In this document: positions 32,261 to 41,545 of the stretch, in pieces | How the letters are laid out: each line of letters starts with the position of its first letter | Position numbering within the stretch: the stretch's first letter is position 1 | From: Sphaerisporangium sp. TRM90804 | GTDB taxonomy: Bacteria; Actinomycetota; Actinomycetes; Streptosporangiales; Streptosporangiaceae | Direction of reading: 5' to 3' | Length of the DNA stretch: 64,000 nucleotides | Assembly: GCF_029846175.1 (NCBI RefSeq) | Contig: NZ_JARWAC010000007.1 | Span: 124,001 to 188,000 of the forward strand | Translations under genes and position numbers: made by a program | The notes under the pieces: model-generated | What the model was told of the DNA's origin: nothing | The model's input: the letters and a program-made list of their open reading frames with translations, nothing else | Database searches by the model: none

Positions 32261-33088
32261 CTAGCCGGCGAGGAAGCCCTCGACTGCCTCGGCGAAGGTC
32301 TTCGGAGCGGTGACCCAGGGGTAGTGAGCCCCGGGCAGCACGACGCTGGTCCCGCGCGGGAAGATCGCGGCCAGCTCGGCCGCGTGGGCGGGTGATGGTC
32401 CTGGATCCCGCTCTCCCGCGATCACCAGGACCGGCGTGGTGACCTTCGCCAGGCTCGCGCGGGTGTTCTCGGCAGCGGGCATGGCGGTGTGGAAGCGCTT
32501 CGCCGCCTCGGCCGAGCGTTCGGCGAACCGGGTGGCGTGCGCTTCGGCGGTCTCGTTCCAAGGACTGTAGAAGAACGGCTGCGCCCTCAGGCGCCGGCTC
32601 TCATCGCCCGCGTCCCACGCCTTGAGGTCTGGCAGTCTGCTCTCGTACCAGCTCTCGTCAGCGCGGCGCTCGATCTGGGCGTACCACTGCTCATCGGTTA
32701 TCTCGATCCCCACCAGGTGCACGGTCGGTGTGACCAACACCAGGTGCCCTATCCGTTCGGGATACCGGGCCGCATACAGCAACGCCAGCCCTCCGGCCGC
32801 CGAATGCCCGAGCAGGTCCATCCGCTCGAACCCCAGACGCACACGCAGCGCCTCGACATCCGCGACCATGCGGTCCACCGCATAGGTGCCTGGATCCAAC
32901 GGCGCCGCGGATTCGCCGGTTCCTCGGTTGTCCAGCAAGAAGAGCCGACGCTGAGCCGCCAGACCGCCGAGGTCTCCCAGGTATCGCGAGGACCGCCCCG
33001 GCCCGCCCGGCAAGCAGACCAGCGCCGGCCCTTCTCCCCGCTCATGACAGACGAGCACGGTCCCGTCGTAAGAGGCAAAACCGATCAT
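32261..33088 (-). CDS. Alpha/beta hydrolase (proline iminopeptidase-like)
   Basis: 275 residues with oxyanion segment CLPGGPGRSSRYLGDLG, nucleophile elbow GHSAAGG (Ser near residue 94), acid in VIAGERDPGPSP and the terminal His in PGAHYPWVTAPKTFAEA. The LDNRGTGES segment is typical of the peptidase S33/proline iminopeptidase-like group. Substrate unknown; probably cytoplasmic. ATG 33088. Confidence 0.83.
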   Translation of the reverse strand: MIGFASYDGTVLVCHERGEGPALVCLPGGPGRSSRYLGDLGGLAAQRRLFLLDNRGTGESAAPLDPGTYAVDRMVADVEALRVRLGFERMDLLGHSAAGGLALLYAARYPERIGHLVLVTPTVHLVGIEITDEQWYAQIERRADESWYESRLPDLKAWDAGDESRRLRAQPFFYSPWNETAEAHATRFAERSAEAAKRFHTAMPAAENTRASLAKVTTPVLVIAGERDPGPSPAHAAELAAIFPRGTSVVLPGAHYPWVTAPKTFAEAVEGFLAG

Positions 33089-33285
33089 CCCGCCATCCTC
33101 GCATCGCGGCCCCGAGAGCCGTCGCGTCTCGATCTCGATCTCAAGCCCGGAGCCACCGGTAACGGGCCGTCGACGGCGGAGTGCCCGCTCTCGTTTGGCG
33201 GGTAGACGCCATCCATCGCCTGCCGATCTCCGGTGTGCGCGCCGCTTGCGTAGGCTTGCGCCTGCCGACCGGAGATCCGCGGGGG

Positions 33286-34566
33286 ATGGAGAGTGGTGTG
33301 CGCGTCGTCGTCTGCGCCCTTGGGACCCGTGGCGACGTGCAGCCGCCGGCCGTCCTGGCGGCGGAGCTCCAGGCTCGGGGCCACCAGGTGCTGGTGGCGA
33401 CCACCCACGATCTGATCGACTTCGTCGCTAGCCTGGGCCTGCGGACGGCCCCGTTGAGTGCCGACATCAAGGGCATCTTCCAGTCGCCCGAGGGGCAGCG
33501 GCTCATGGCGTCGGGCAACGCCAGGGCGTTCCTGAAGCACATCGCCGGCATCCGCCGCGAGCGGGTGACGACCGTCCAGGACGAGATGATCGCGCTCGCG
33601 CGAGGTGCCGACCTGCTCATCGCGGGCAAGCACAGCGAGGACGACACGGCCTGCATCGCCGAGGCGTACGGGGTGCCGCTGGTCACCCTCCATCACGCTC
33701 CCTGGGGCGGCAACCCCGTGTACCCCGCGTTCCTGGCGACGACCCGCCGACTCCCGGGCGGGCTCCGGCAGGCCAGCCATTGGTACGTCGAGCGGGCCAC
33801 CTGGAAGTCCCTCGAAGCCGACATCAGGCGCATCCGCCAGGTTCTCGCCCTGCCGCCGGTTTCCAAGCCCACCGAGGCCGGGCTGTACCGCGTCGACGCC
33901 CTCCAGATCCAGGCCTACAGCCGCCATCTGACCCCCGAGCTCGTGGACTGGCATCCGCGCCGCCCGCTGACCGGCTTCATCGAACCGACGAGAGCCCAGC
34001 ACGAGGCCTTCGGCGACGCCACCGCCGACCCCGATCTCGGACGATGGCTCGACGCCGGCGACCCGCCGATCTACTTCGGCTTCGGCAGCATGCCGGTCCT
34101 CGACCCGGACGCGATGCTTCAGATGGTCACGAACGTCAGCCGCGCGCTGAACATGCGCGGGCTCGTCGTCGCGGGCTGGACCGAGCTGCGCAGGACGCCG
34201 GCCCCGGACGGCCCGATCCACGTCACGCCCGCCGTCGACCACGGGGCGGTACTGCCGCGCTGTCGAGTGGCCGTGCACCACGGCGGCGCCGGCACCACCG
34301 CCGCCTCCATCGGAGCGGGCCTCCCGACCGTCGCCGCCGCGGTCTTCATGGACCAGCCCTTCTGGGCGAACCGGTTGGAACGCCTGGGCGTCGGACGAGC
34401 GATGCGGTTCGCCGACCTCACCGAGAAGAGCCTTCTGCGGGCGATCGAATCGCTACTGGGGCCGGAACCCAAGCGCCGGGCGGCCGCGATCGCGTCAGCC
34501 ATGCGAACGGAGAACGGCACGTCCAACGCGGCCGATGCGGTAGAGAAGGCCCCCTTCGAGGCATGA
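33286..34566 (+). CDS. GT1-family (MGT-type) glycosyltransferase
   Basis: About 426 residues in the two-lobe GT-B fold. The N-terminal acceptor lobe starts RVVVCALGTRGDVQPPAVLA. The C-terminal nucleotide-sugar lobe has PPIYFGFGSMPVLDPDAM and the family signature [20 protein letters not shown] near residue 330, then MDQPFWANRLERLGVG. It transfers a sugar from a nucleotide donor to a lipid or natural-product acceptor (sterol/flavonoid glucosyltransferase-like). ATG 33286 is annotated; GTG 33298, with GGAGAG close by, is equally plausible. Confidence 0.85.
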   Translation: MESGVRVVVCALGTRGDVQPPAVLAAELQARGHQVLVATTHDLIDFVASLGLRTAPLSADIKGIFQSPEGQRLMASGNARAFLKHIAGIRRERVTTVQDEMIALARGADLLIAGKHSEDDTACIAEAYGVPLVTLHHAPWGGNPVYPAFLATTRRLPGGLRQASHWYVERATWKSLEADIRRIRQVLALPPVSKPTEAGLYRVDALQIQAYSRHLTPELVDWHPRRPLTGFIEPTRAQHEAFGDATADPDLGRWLDAGDPPIYFGFGSMPVLDPDAMLQMVTNVSRALNMRGLVVAGWTELRRTPAPDGPIHVTPAVDHGAVLPRCRVAVHHGGAGTTAASIGAGLPTVAAAVFMDQPFWANRLERLGVGRAMRFADLTEKSLLRAIESLLGPEPKRRAAAIASAMRTENGTSNAADAVEKAPFEA

Positions 34567-34622
34567 GCCGTCCCGCAGATTGACCGCGAGCATGGTCAGC
34601 ACGAGCCACCACGGCCGCCAGG

Positions 34623-34928
34623 TCACCCGGTGGCGTAGCCGTTGGTGTGGGCGATGGCGTCCTGGGCGGCCAGGGCCGCTACCAGGCCTTCGGCCTCGCG
34701 CATCAGGTGCCGCAACTCCTCGGCACCGGACACCGCGATGCACACCGGCTCTGCCGCCCACCGCGCGAACGCCACGAACTGCCGCGTCCCCTCGCCGTAC
34801 ATCACCACCCAGGCGGGCTCCAGCTGGTCAAGTTGCGCGGCGGCGGCCTTCTTCGCCCGGGCGAAGCGGCGGGAGGTGAACCCGGGCGGACGCCCGCCTT
34901 CCCGGTGCCGTCCCACGGGGCGGCTCAT
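34623..34928 (-). CDS. Conserved-looking hypothetical protein (101 aa)
   Basis: Basic N-terminus (MSRPVGRHREGGRPPGFTSR) followed by a compact domain: AAAAQLDQLEPAWVVMYGEG, TRQFVAFARWAAEPVCIAVS and EELRHLMREAEGLVAALAAQ. Composition and codon bias look like a real gene. I do not recognise a function. It is convergent with the glycosyltransferase gene. Confidence 0.5.
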   Translation of the reverse strand: MSRPVGRHREGGRPPGFTSRRFARAKKAAAAQLDQLEPAWVVMYGEGTRQFVAFARWAAEPVCIAVSGAEELRHLMREAEGLVAALAAQDAIAHTNGYATG

Positions 34929-35627
34929 GTCGATTCCTGATCACAGACTGCTGTCATGCCGTGACCGTACGTTCACTGTCCGCTACGGGACCGAACCGGC
35001 GTGGGCGAACTTCTGGTTCGCGTCCGGCTACTGGAGGATGCGGTGACGCTCGGCCAGGTAACGTACTTCCGGTGCCCACGACGGCCGGGCGCGACGAGCC
35101 AGAGAACTCACCATCTCCCTCAACAGCCGCTTGTAGTCCAGCTTTCCTCCCAAAAGGACTTCGCCCCGGCGGCAGTGCCGGCATCGGACACGATGCCCAC
35201 ACCCTCCGGCACATGGATCGGCGGGGGGACGTCCGCGCCAAGGACCTGCGCGGGCAAGCGGAGGTCGCCTGAGAAGACTGCGCCGAAGGCACCACTGAGC
35301 CTTGTCTGGACTTCGCGGCTTCGACTCATCCACCAGGGGCCTCACTACGTCTGCGGCCAGACGCCCAACCCGCGATCATGCTGTGACCAGCCAGCCCTCG
35401 CACGGGGATGAAAAAGGCTGTGGAATGGGCATATTTCGGTGGCCGGTCCCGGGCGTGCCCCGGTAAAGCGCGCGCCGCCGCATTTCGCCGGATACGAGGA
35501 TTCATCCAGGCGGCACTAGGTTTCGGGCGCCCGGAGTCCCGGTTCGCCCGACCTTAAATAGACGGCGGTCGCGGGCGCGTCCATACTCGATTTGTCCCGG
35601 GCTACCCAACGCCTTTCCGGAGGAATC
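34929..35627. other. 699 bp stretch without a supported gene
   Basis: No convincing gene. A reverse frame ending at 35028 contains GGKLDYKRLLREMVSSLARR then PEVRYLAERHRILQ, which could be the tail of a decayed protein. A palindrome CGGGCGCCCG lies at 35524-35533. The stretch contains copy A of the ~85 bp direct repeat (35214-35296). Confidence 0.4.
35214..35296 (+). repeat. Degenerate direct repeat, copy A
   Basis: Matches 36236-36321 in the same orientation: TGGATCGGCGG, GGGACG, GGACCTGC, GGGCA then CTGCGCCGAAGGCACCA. About three-quarters of bases are conserved by eye. The two copies bracket the secreted-protein gene. Confidence 0.55.
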
Positions 35628-36200
35628 TTGAACACGCTAATCCGTAGAACGCGATTACGCCGGGCGCTGGCCCTGCTGATCGCCATCGTGGTCGCCTCGA
35701 CCGGAACGGTGGCGGGCACCGCCTCTCCGGCCCAGGCAGGAGTCATCGACTGGGTCGACAGCCTCGAAGGACCGACCCCCTGGACCACATGGGAGGGAGG
35801 CGGCCAAGGAGACGGCGTCGCCGGCTACGACATCAACGGAGGGGTGGCCCATTCGGGGCTGAACGACGGCTGGCTCTACGTGGGCAACGGCTGGGCCGCC
35901 AACCGGATCCGCAAACCCCTCGCCAGTATGAGCCCCCGTTACAACTGCTCGGCGGCCGTCTGGTTCAACGTCCTGGCCTCCGGCGCGCAGGTCGGCCTGC
36001 AGATCTGGAACCCGAACGGATGGCGCGTCATCGCGGAAACCTATCCGTGGGTCGCCGGAGGCGGCTACAGGCAGGTCTACATAACCGGACTCAACCTGCA
36101 ATCCTACGGGGAAATCTACCTGCAGGTCATCTACGGCAACAGCAACGGCGTCAGAACCTACATCCGCTTCGACCACATGCAACTCCAGTGTTACTACTGA
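35628..36200 (+). CDS. Secreted hypothetical protein (190 aa)
   Basis: A TTG start (35628) preceded by GGAGGA gives a signal peptide with Arg-rich start and core RRALALLIAIVVASTGTVAG, cut near ASPAQA. The mature ~150 residues are rich in Gly, Asn, Trp and Tyr in alternating strand pattern (IDWVDSLEGPTPWTTWEGGG, NGWAANRIRKPLASM, GEIYLQVIYGNSNGVRTYIR), like a beta-sandwich carbohydrate-binding protein. Two Cys, NCSAAV and LQCYY at the end, may form a disulphide. No family recognised. It is bracketed by a direct repeat. Confidence 0.62.
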   Translation: MNTLIRRTRLRRALALLIAIVVASTGTVAGTASPAQAGVIDWVDSLEGPTPWTTWEGGGQGDGVAGYDINGGVAHSGLNDGWLYVGNGWAANRIRKPLASMSPRYNCSAAVWFNVLASGAQVGLQIWNPNGWRVIAETYPWVAGGGYRQVYITGLNLQSYGEIYLQVIYGNSNGVRTYIRFDHMQLQCYY

Positions 36201-36235
36201 ACGTTTTCTCATCAATGAACATTTTCAACCGGCCC

Positions 36236-36321
36236 TGGATCGGCGGTGGGACGCCCCGCGCGACGGACCTGCATCGGGCAGGTCGAGGGTCGCTGAATAA
36301 GGCTGCGCCGAAGGCACCATT
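36236..36321 (+). repeat. Degenerate direct repeat, copy B
   Basis: Partner of 35214-35296, starting 36 bases after the secreted-protein stop. See copy A for shared blocks. Confidence 0.55.
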
Positions 36322-36347
36322 TCGAGGGCAGGGCTGCTTAACGATCG

Positions 36348-36379
36348 CCGGCGCCGCCCGAGAGAACGGGCGGCGCCGG
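36348..36379 (-). terminator. Terminator of the NRPS-PKS/exporter operon
   Basis: A 13 bp perfect stem, CCGGCGCCGCCCG (36348-36360) with CGGGCGGCGCCGG (36367-36379), and 6-base loop, eight bases beyond the MFS stop codon. The symmetric stem may also stop the convergent secreted-protein transcript. Confidence 0.72.
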
Positions 36380-36387
36380 GGAGGGGG

Positions 36388-37662
36388 TTAGGCGGAGAGG
36401 GTTTCTGGCATTTTCTTTAGTTTGGGGATGGGGGAGAAGGCCAGGACGGCTATGGGGACGAGGGCGCCGATCAGGGCGGCGGCGAAGACGACCGGGCGCA
36501 TGCCTATGGCCTGGCCCACCAGGCCCGCGACCAGGGCGCCCAGGGGGGCGGGGATGAGGCCCATGGCCCAGATGGTGGCGATGACGCGGCCGACCATCTC
36601 GCGGGGGGTGGCCGTCTGGAGCACGGTGATGTTGTTGACCACGAAGATCTGCGTGGTCAGACCGACGATGAGCTGCGAGACCCCGAGCATGGTCAGCGCG
36701 AGCCACAGCGGCCCGCCGGCCAGCGGCACCAGCAGCAGCGAGCTGTTGCCGATGACCGTGGCCCACAGCATCGTCGGGCCCGGCCCGGCGGACTTCATGA
36801 GGCGGACCGCCAGCCAGGCGCCCGCGATCGCGCCGACGCCGCCCACGGCCAGCACGCCGCCGACCCAGGCGGCGGGCACGCCCGCGTCCTCCACGACGTA
36901 CGGGAAGTAGAGCGTCTGCAGGATGCCGATGTCGAAGAACGAGTACACGGCGCTCGCGATCGCGAGCGGACGGATCATCGGCTGACCCATCACCCAGCGC
37001 AGGCCGTGCCAGATGGCCTGCAGCATCGAGGGGCCGCCCGGCTCCGGCTGCGGCTTGTCCTCAGGCTTGCGGATGAACAGCAGGCAGATCGCCGAGGTGA
37101 GGTACGTCACCACGTCGATGATGATGACCAGCGGCGCGGACCGCGCGGCCACCAGCACGCCCGCGAGGCTCGGCCCCACGGCCTTGGCGACCGAGTCGCT
37201 GAGCTGCAGCTTGCTGTTGCCCTCGCCGAGGAGCTCGCCCGGCACCAGGCTCGGCAGGTAGGAGCGGTAGGCGATCTCGAACAGCACGCCGAACAGGCCC
37301 ATCGTGAACACCACGACGTAGAGCCACCACAGCGTCAGCATGTCCATGAAGAAGAACAGCGGGACCGTGAGCAGGATGGCGGCCCGGGCGAAGTCGCTGA
37401 CGACCAGCACCGGCCGGTGACGCATGCGGTCGACCCAGACGCCGACGACCAGGAACAGCACCAGGGGCAGCCGGGCGAGCGCCCCGAGGAAGCCCATCTC
37501 GGCGACCGAGGCGTTCAGCAGCAGGTACGCCACGATGGGCATCGCCAGGACGGTGACCTGCGTGCCGACCTGAGAAAGGCTCTGGCCGGCCCAGAGCTTG
37601 AGGAAGTCCGGGTGCTTCCACAGCGTGGCCGGCTCCGCCCGCTCAGTCGTGGGTGAGGCCAT
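36388..37662 (-). CDS. MFS exporter of the NRPS-PKS operon
   Basis: 424 residues with about twelve hydrophobic helices; typical MFS_3/EntS-type start LWKHPDFLKLWAGQSLSQVG and motif VGVWVDRMRHRPVLVVSD between helices 2 and 3. Its ATG overlaps the 3' end of the terminal NRPS gene by 20 bp, so it is last in the operon and probably exports the product or gives self-resistance. That role is inferred from position. Confidence 0.82.
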   Translation of the reverse strand: MASPTTERAEPATLWKHPDFLKLWAGQSLSQVGTQVTVLAMPIVAYLLLNASVAEMGFLGALARLPLVLFLVVGVWVDRMRHRPVLVVSDFARAAILLTVPLFFFMDMLTLWWLYVVVFTMGLFGVLFEIAYRSYLPSLVPGELLGEGNSKLQLSDSVAKAVGPSLAGVLVAARSAPLVIIIDVVTYLTSAICLLFIRKPEDKPQPEPGGPSMLQAIWHGLRWVMGQPMIRPLAIASAVYSFFDIGILQTLYFPYVVEDAGVPAAWVGGVLAVGGVGAIAGAWLAVRLMKSAGPGPTMLWATVIGNSSLLLVPLAGGPLWLALTMLGVSQLIVGLTTQIFVVNNITVLQTATPREMVGRVIATIWAMGLIPAPLGALVAGLVGQAIGMRPVVFAAALIGALVPIAVLAFSPIPKLKKMPETLSA

Positions 37663-40600
37663 GATCCATGCAACTCCTCAGTTCGGCGGCCGCGTCGGCG
37701 ACCAGGGGTTCGTACATGACGGTGAAGCGCTCGCCGAGGATGGGCGAGATGCGCAGCCGGCCGGTGACGACGGCGCGCCACCCCATGTCGTCCGGGTCCG
37801 CGCCCTCCCGGGCGGGCGAGAACAGCAGCACGTCGCCGTCGTAGGACTCGTGCCGGTAGTAACCGACGGCGTGCGCGTTGGCGCGGAAGACGTTCACGAA
37901 GCGCCGCGCCTGCTCCAGGTCGGCGGCGTCGGGCTGCAGCCGGTCGGCCTTGGCGGCGGCCTCGATGACGGCGAGCAGCCGCTCGTCGGGCTCCATGCGC
38001 CGCAGGCTCTCCAGGTCGGCCTCCACCGAGCCGCCGGCCAGCGCGTGCATCAGCAGGACGGCGTCGTCCTGGAGCGACCCGCGGATCACCGGCTCGTCGG
38101 CGTCGGAGTAGAAGAGCACGACCAGCGGGACCTCGTGCCCCATCTCGCGCAGCCGCCGCGCCGTCTCCAGGGCGATGTTGCCGCCGATGCAGTAGCCGCC
38201 GAGGACGTACGGGCCCTCGGGGCGCACCTTGAGCAGGTGGCCGACGTAGTCGTCGACCATCTCCTCCATGCTGGTGTGCGGCTCCTCGCCCGGCGCCAGG
38301 CCGCTGGCCTGGATGGCGTGGACCGGCTGGTCGGGGCCGAGGTGGCGGGTCAGCGGCAGGTAGCGGAACACCTGCCCGCCCAGGGCGTGCGACAGGAAGA
38401 CCGGCGGACGGTCGCCGCCCGGCCGCAGCGGCACGATGCGCTGCCCGCCCTCGCTGTCCTGCGGGCGGCGCAACGCGACGGCGAGCAGCGCCACGGTCGG
38501 CGCGGTGAGCACCAGCGAGACGGGGATCTCCCGGCCCAGCTCCTTGCGCAGCTTCATGGCCAGCCGCAGCGCCAGCAGCGAGTGGCCGCCGAGCGCGAAG
38601 AAGTCGTCGTGCACGCCGATGGCGCTCAGCCCCAGCGTCTCCTCCCACAGGGTCGCCAGGCGCGCCTCGAACGGGTCGCGCGGCGGCAGGTAGGGAGCGC
38701 GGCCGGTGATGCCGGGGTCGGGCAGCGCGGCCCGGTCGAGCTTGCCGTTGGCGGTGACCGGTAGGGCGTCGAGCGGCACCCAGGCCGACGGCACCATGTG
38801 GTCGGGCAGGACGGGGCGCAGCCGCGCGGCGAGGTCGACGTCGGCGCCGGGCTCGGTGGGCACCACGTACGCGGCGAGGGTGCCGCCGCGCAGCGCCACC
38901 ACGGCGGTCCTGACCTCGGGCAGCGCGGCCAGCCGGGCCTCGATCTCGCCCAGCTCGACCCGCTGCCCGCGGATCTTCACCTGGAAGTCGGTGCGGCCGA
39001 GGTACTCGATCTCGCCGTCCGGCAGCCACCGGGCCACGTCGCCGGAGCGATACAGCCGCGCCCCCGGCGGGCCGTAAGGGTCGGGGACGAACCGTTCGGC
39101 CGTCAGCGCGGGGCGGTTCACGTAGCCCCGGGCGAGCTGGACGCCGCCGATGCACAACTCCCCGGGCGTCCCGACGGGCACCCGCTCGCCGCGCGTGTCG
39201 AGCACCTCCAGCCGGGTGTTGGCGACGGGCCGCCCGATGGGGACGACGCTCTCGCCGGCCGCGCAGGCGTGCCACGAGACGTCCACGGCCGCCTCGGTGG
39301 GGCCGTACAGGTTGTGCAGGCCCACGCCGGGCAGCCGCTCGTGGAAGCGCCAGGCCAGCTCGGCGGGCAGCGCCTCACCCGAGCAGATCACCCGCCGCAT
39401 GCGCCCGGGAAGGGTGGGCTCCTCCAGGAAGAGCTCCAGCATGGACGGCACGAAGTGCAGGGTCGTGACGCCCTCCGTCTCGATGAGCGAGGCCAGGTAG
39501 GCGCTGTCCCGGTGCCCGTCCGGCCGGGCGACCGCGAGCCCGGCCCCGGTCATGAGCGGCCAGAACAGCTCCCACACCGACACGTCGAACCCGATGGGCG
39601 TCTTCTGGACGACGCGGTCGGCGGAGGTCAGCCCGAACGTCTCCTGCATCCACAGCAGGCGGTTCACGATCGCGCGGTGGGAGACGCCCACGCCCTTCGG
39701 CCTGCCGGTGGAGCCGGAGGTGAAGATCACGTACGCCAGGGCGTCGGGCGGGACGGACGGCGGTGCGTGGCCCGCCGGGGCCTCGGCGGGCGGCGCGTCC
39801 ACGCGCAGCGCGACGCCGCCGGGCACCGCGCCCTCGGTCTCCCCGACCACCAGCACCGTGCGGGCCCGCGCCTCTTCGATCATGTACGACAGCCGCTCGG
39901 CGGGCAGGCCGGGCTCCAGCGGCAGGTAGGCCGCGCCCGCGCCGAGCACGCCCAGCAGCGCGGGCAGCAGCTCCGGGCCGCGCGGCAGGTGCACGCCCAC
40001 GACGTCGCCGGGACGGGTGCCGGCGCCCACCAGCAGGGACGTCACCGCCGCCGCCCGTGCCGCCAGCTCGCGGTAGGTCAGCCAGAGGCCGTCGTAGCCG
40101 ACGGCCGGCGCCGACGGCGTGCGCGCGGCCTGCGCGGCGATCAGCTCGTGCAGCGTCCCGGCGGCGTACGGCCGCCGCGTCGCGTTCCAGCGCTCGATCG
40201 TGTCGCCGTCCGCGGCGAGGTAGGGCGCCGACGGACGGGGGTCGCCGTCGGGCCCGGCGGCCAGGGCGCGCAGCGCGGTCAGGTAGTGGTCGCGGATCCG
40301 CTCCATCTGCGCGGCGGTGAACTGGGCGCGGTCGTAGGTGAGGGTCAGGTCGAAGCCGCCGTGGTCCCTGCTCCGGCCGAAGCTGACGGTGAGCGGCAGG
40401 TCGGTCTGCTCGAAGAACTCCTGGTCGAGGAGCTCGATCCCCGCCTCCGCGGGCATGCCGCGGTAGACGTGGAAGTCGCGGAAGTCGAACAGCACGTCCA
40501 GCAGGGGCGAGCGTCCGCTGGCGCGCTGGATCTCGAACAGCGGGTACTGCCGGTGCGGCAGCAGCGCGACCTCCGCGTCGAAGACGCGCCGCACCAGCGC

Positions 40601-41545
40601 GCCCCACGTGGGCGCGCCGGCGTCCACCCCCAGCGGAACGGTGTTGAGGAACAGCCCGAGCACCTCCTCGCCGGCCTCGCTCTCCGGGCGGCCGTGCGTG
40701 ACCAGGCCGGTCATCACCTCCGGCCGTCCGGTCAGCAGGGCGAGCACCCGCGCGTGGACGGCGAGCAGCACGGTGCGCAACGGCACCTGGAGCGTCCGCG
40801 CCACCGCCCGCAGGTCGTCCAGCACGCCGGCGGGCACCGGTGCGGCCAGGACGTCGACGGCGCGCGTCTCCCCGGCCGGGGCGCCCGGCAGGCGCGGGAT
40901 CCGGGTGTCGGGGGCGTCGGCGACCCGGGCGTTCCAGAAGTCCTTCGCCTCCGGGGAGGCGACCAGGGCGCGCTCGCGGGCCACCAGGTCGCGGAACGCC
41001 GCGCCGGGCGGCCGCACCGGGAGCGGGGCGCCGGCCAGGTGCGCCGCGTACCGGCGGAACAGCTCGGTGGTGAACGCGGCCACGCTCCAGCCGTCGAGGA
41101 TCGCGTGGTGGAAGCTGAGGCTGAACGCGAACAGGCCGCCGGGGAGAAGGTGCACGTGGACGCGGGCCAGCGGCGGGCGGGCCCAGTCGAACGGGCGCAG
41201 CTTCTCCCGCTCCGACCACTCCCGCAGCCGGGCGGGCGCGTCGGCCTCGCCCGTGAGGTCGGTGACCTCCAGGGGCAGCTCGGCGGACCGGTGCACGAGC
41301 TGGATGGGCTCGCTGAACCCGGCGAGGTCGAAGGAGGTGCGCAGGACGGGATGGCCGGCGGTCACCTCCGCGAGCGCCGCCGCGAAGGCCGCGCGGTCGA
41401 ACCGGCCGCGCAGGGTGATGGTCGTCAGATCGTGGTAGGTGGGCGCGCCGGGCTCGTACTCGCTGTGGAACAGCATGCCGGCCTGGAGCGCCGCCAGCGG
41501 ATAGGCGTCCTCGAGACCTCGTGCGGGACCGGCCGTGACCGTCAT
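37643..41545 (-). CDS. NRPS termination module C-A-PCP-TE (predicted Ser)
   Basis: 1300 residues. C domain (about 10-440) opens [16 protein letters not shown], a DCL-like start, with HHAILDG near 147. A domain (460-950): [14 protein letters not shown]; pocket read by eye D-V-W-H-I-S-L-V-D, matching the serine code. [16 protein letters not shown] (Ser near 987). TE (about 1040-1300): nucleophile elbow GGYCIGGN has Cys in place of Ser, and where the catalytic His is expected the sequence is [11 protein letters not shown], an Arg. The TE is therefore non-canonical. The ATG overlaps the upstream gene stop (ATGA). It should add the last residue and release the chain, perhaps unconventionally. Confidence 0.88.
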   Translation of the reverse strand: MTVTAGPARGLEDAYPLAALQAGMLFHSEYEPGAPTYHDLTTITLRGRFDRAAFAAALAEVTAGHPVLRTSFDLAGFSEPIQLVHRSAELPLEVTDLTGEADAPARLREWSEREKLRPFDWARPPLARVHVHLLPGGLFAFSLSFHHAILDGWSVAAFTTELFRRYAAHLAGAPLPVRPPGAAFRDLVARERALVASPEAKDFWNARVADAPDTRIPRLPGAPAGETRAVDVLAAPVPAGVLDDLRAVARTLQVPLRTVLLAVHARVLALLTGRPEVMTGLVTHGRPESEAGEEVLGLFLNTVPLGVDAGAPTWGALVRRVFDAEVALLPHRQYPLFEIQRASGRSPLLDVLFDFRDFHVYRGMPAEAGIELLDQEFFEQTDLPLTVSFGRSRDHGGFDLTLTYDRAQFTAAQMERIRDHYLTALRALAAGPDGDPRPSAPYLAADGDTIERWNATRRPYAAGTLHELIAAQAARTPSAPAVGYDGLWLTYRELAARAAAVTSLLVGAGTRPGDVVGVHLPRGPELLPALLGVLGAGAAYLPLEPGLPAERLSYMIEEARARTVLVVGETEGAVPGGVALRVDAPPAEAPAGHAPPSVPPDALAYVIFTSGSTGRPKGVGVSHRAIVNRLLWMQETFGLTSADRVVQKTPIGFDVSVWELFWPLMTGAGLAVARPDGHRDSAYLASLIETEGVTTLHFVPSMLELFLEEPTLPGRMRRVICSGEALPAELAWRFHERLPGVGLHNLYGPTEAAVDVSWHACAAGESVVPIGRPVANTRLEVLDTRGERVPVGTPGELCIGGVQLARGYVNRPALTAERFVPDPYGPPGARLYRSGDVARWLPDGEIEYLGRTDFQVKIRGQRVELGEIEARLAALPEVRTAVVALRGGTLAAYVVPTEPGADVDLAARLRPVLPDHMVPSAWVPLDALPVTANGKLDRAALPDPGITGRAPYLPPRDPFEARLATLWEETLGLSAIGVHDDFFALGGHSLLALRLAMKLRKELGREIPVSLVLTAPTVALLAVALRRPQDSEGGQRIVPLRPGGDRPPVFLSHALGGQVFRYLPLTRHLGPDQPVHAIQASGLAPGEEPHTSMEEMVDDYVGHLLKVRPEGPYVLGGYCIGGNIALETARRLREMGHEVPLVVLFYSDADEPVIRGSLQDDAVLLMHALAGGSVEADLESLRRMEPDERLLAVIEAAAKADRLQPDAADLEQARRFVNVFRANAHAVGYYRHESYDGDVLLFSPAREGADPDDMGWRAVVTGRLRISPILGERFTVMYEPLVADAAAELRSCMDHGLTHD

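Noticed and set aside
35028-35345. 105-residue reverse frame as a gene
   Set aside because: Only its last ~40 residues look protein-like; no ribosome site, poor composition upstream and no recognised family.
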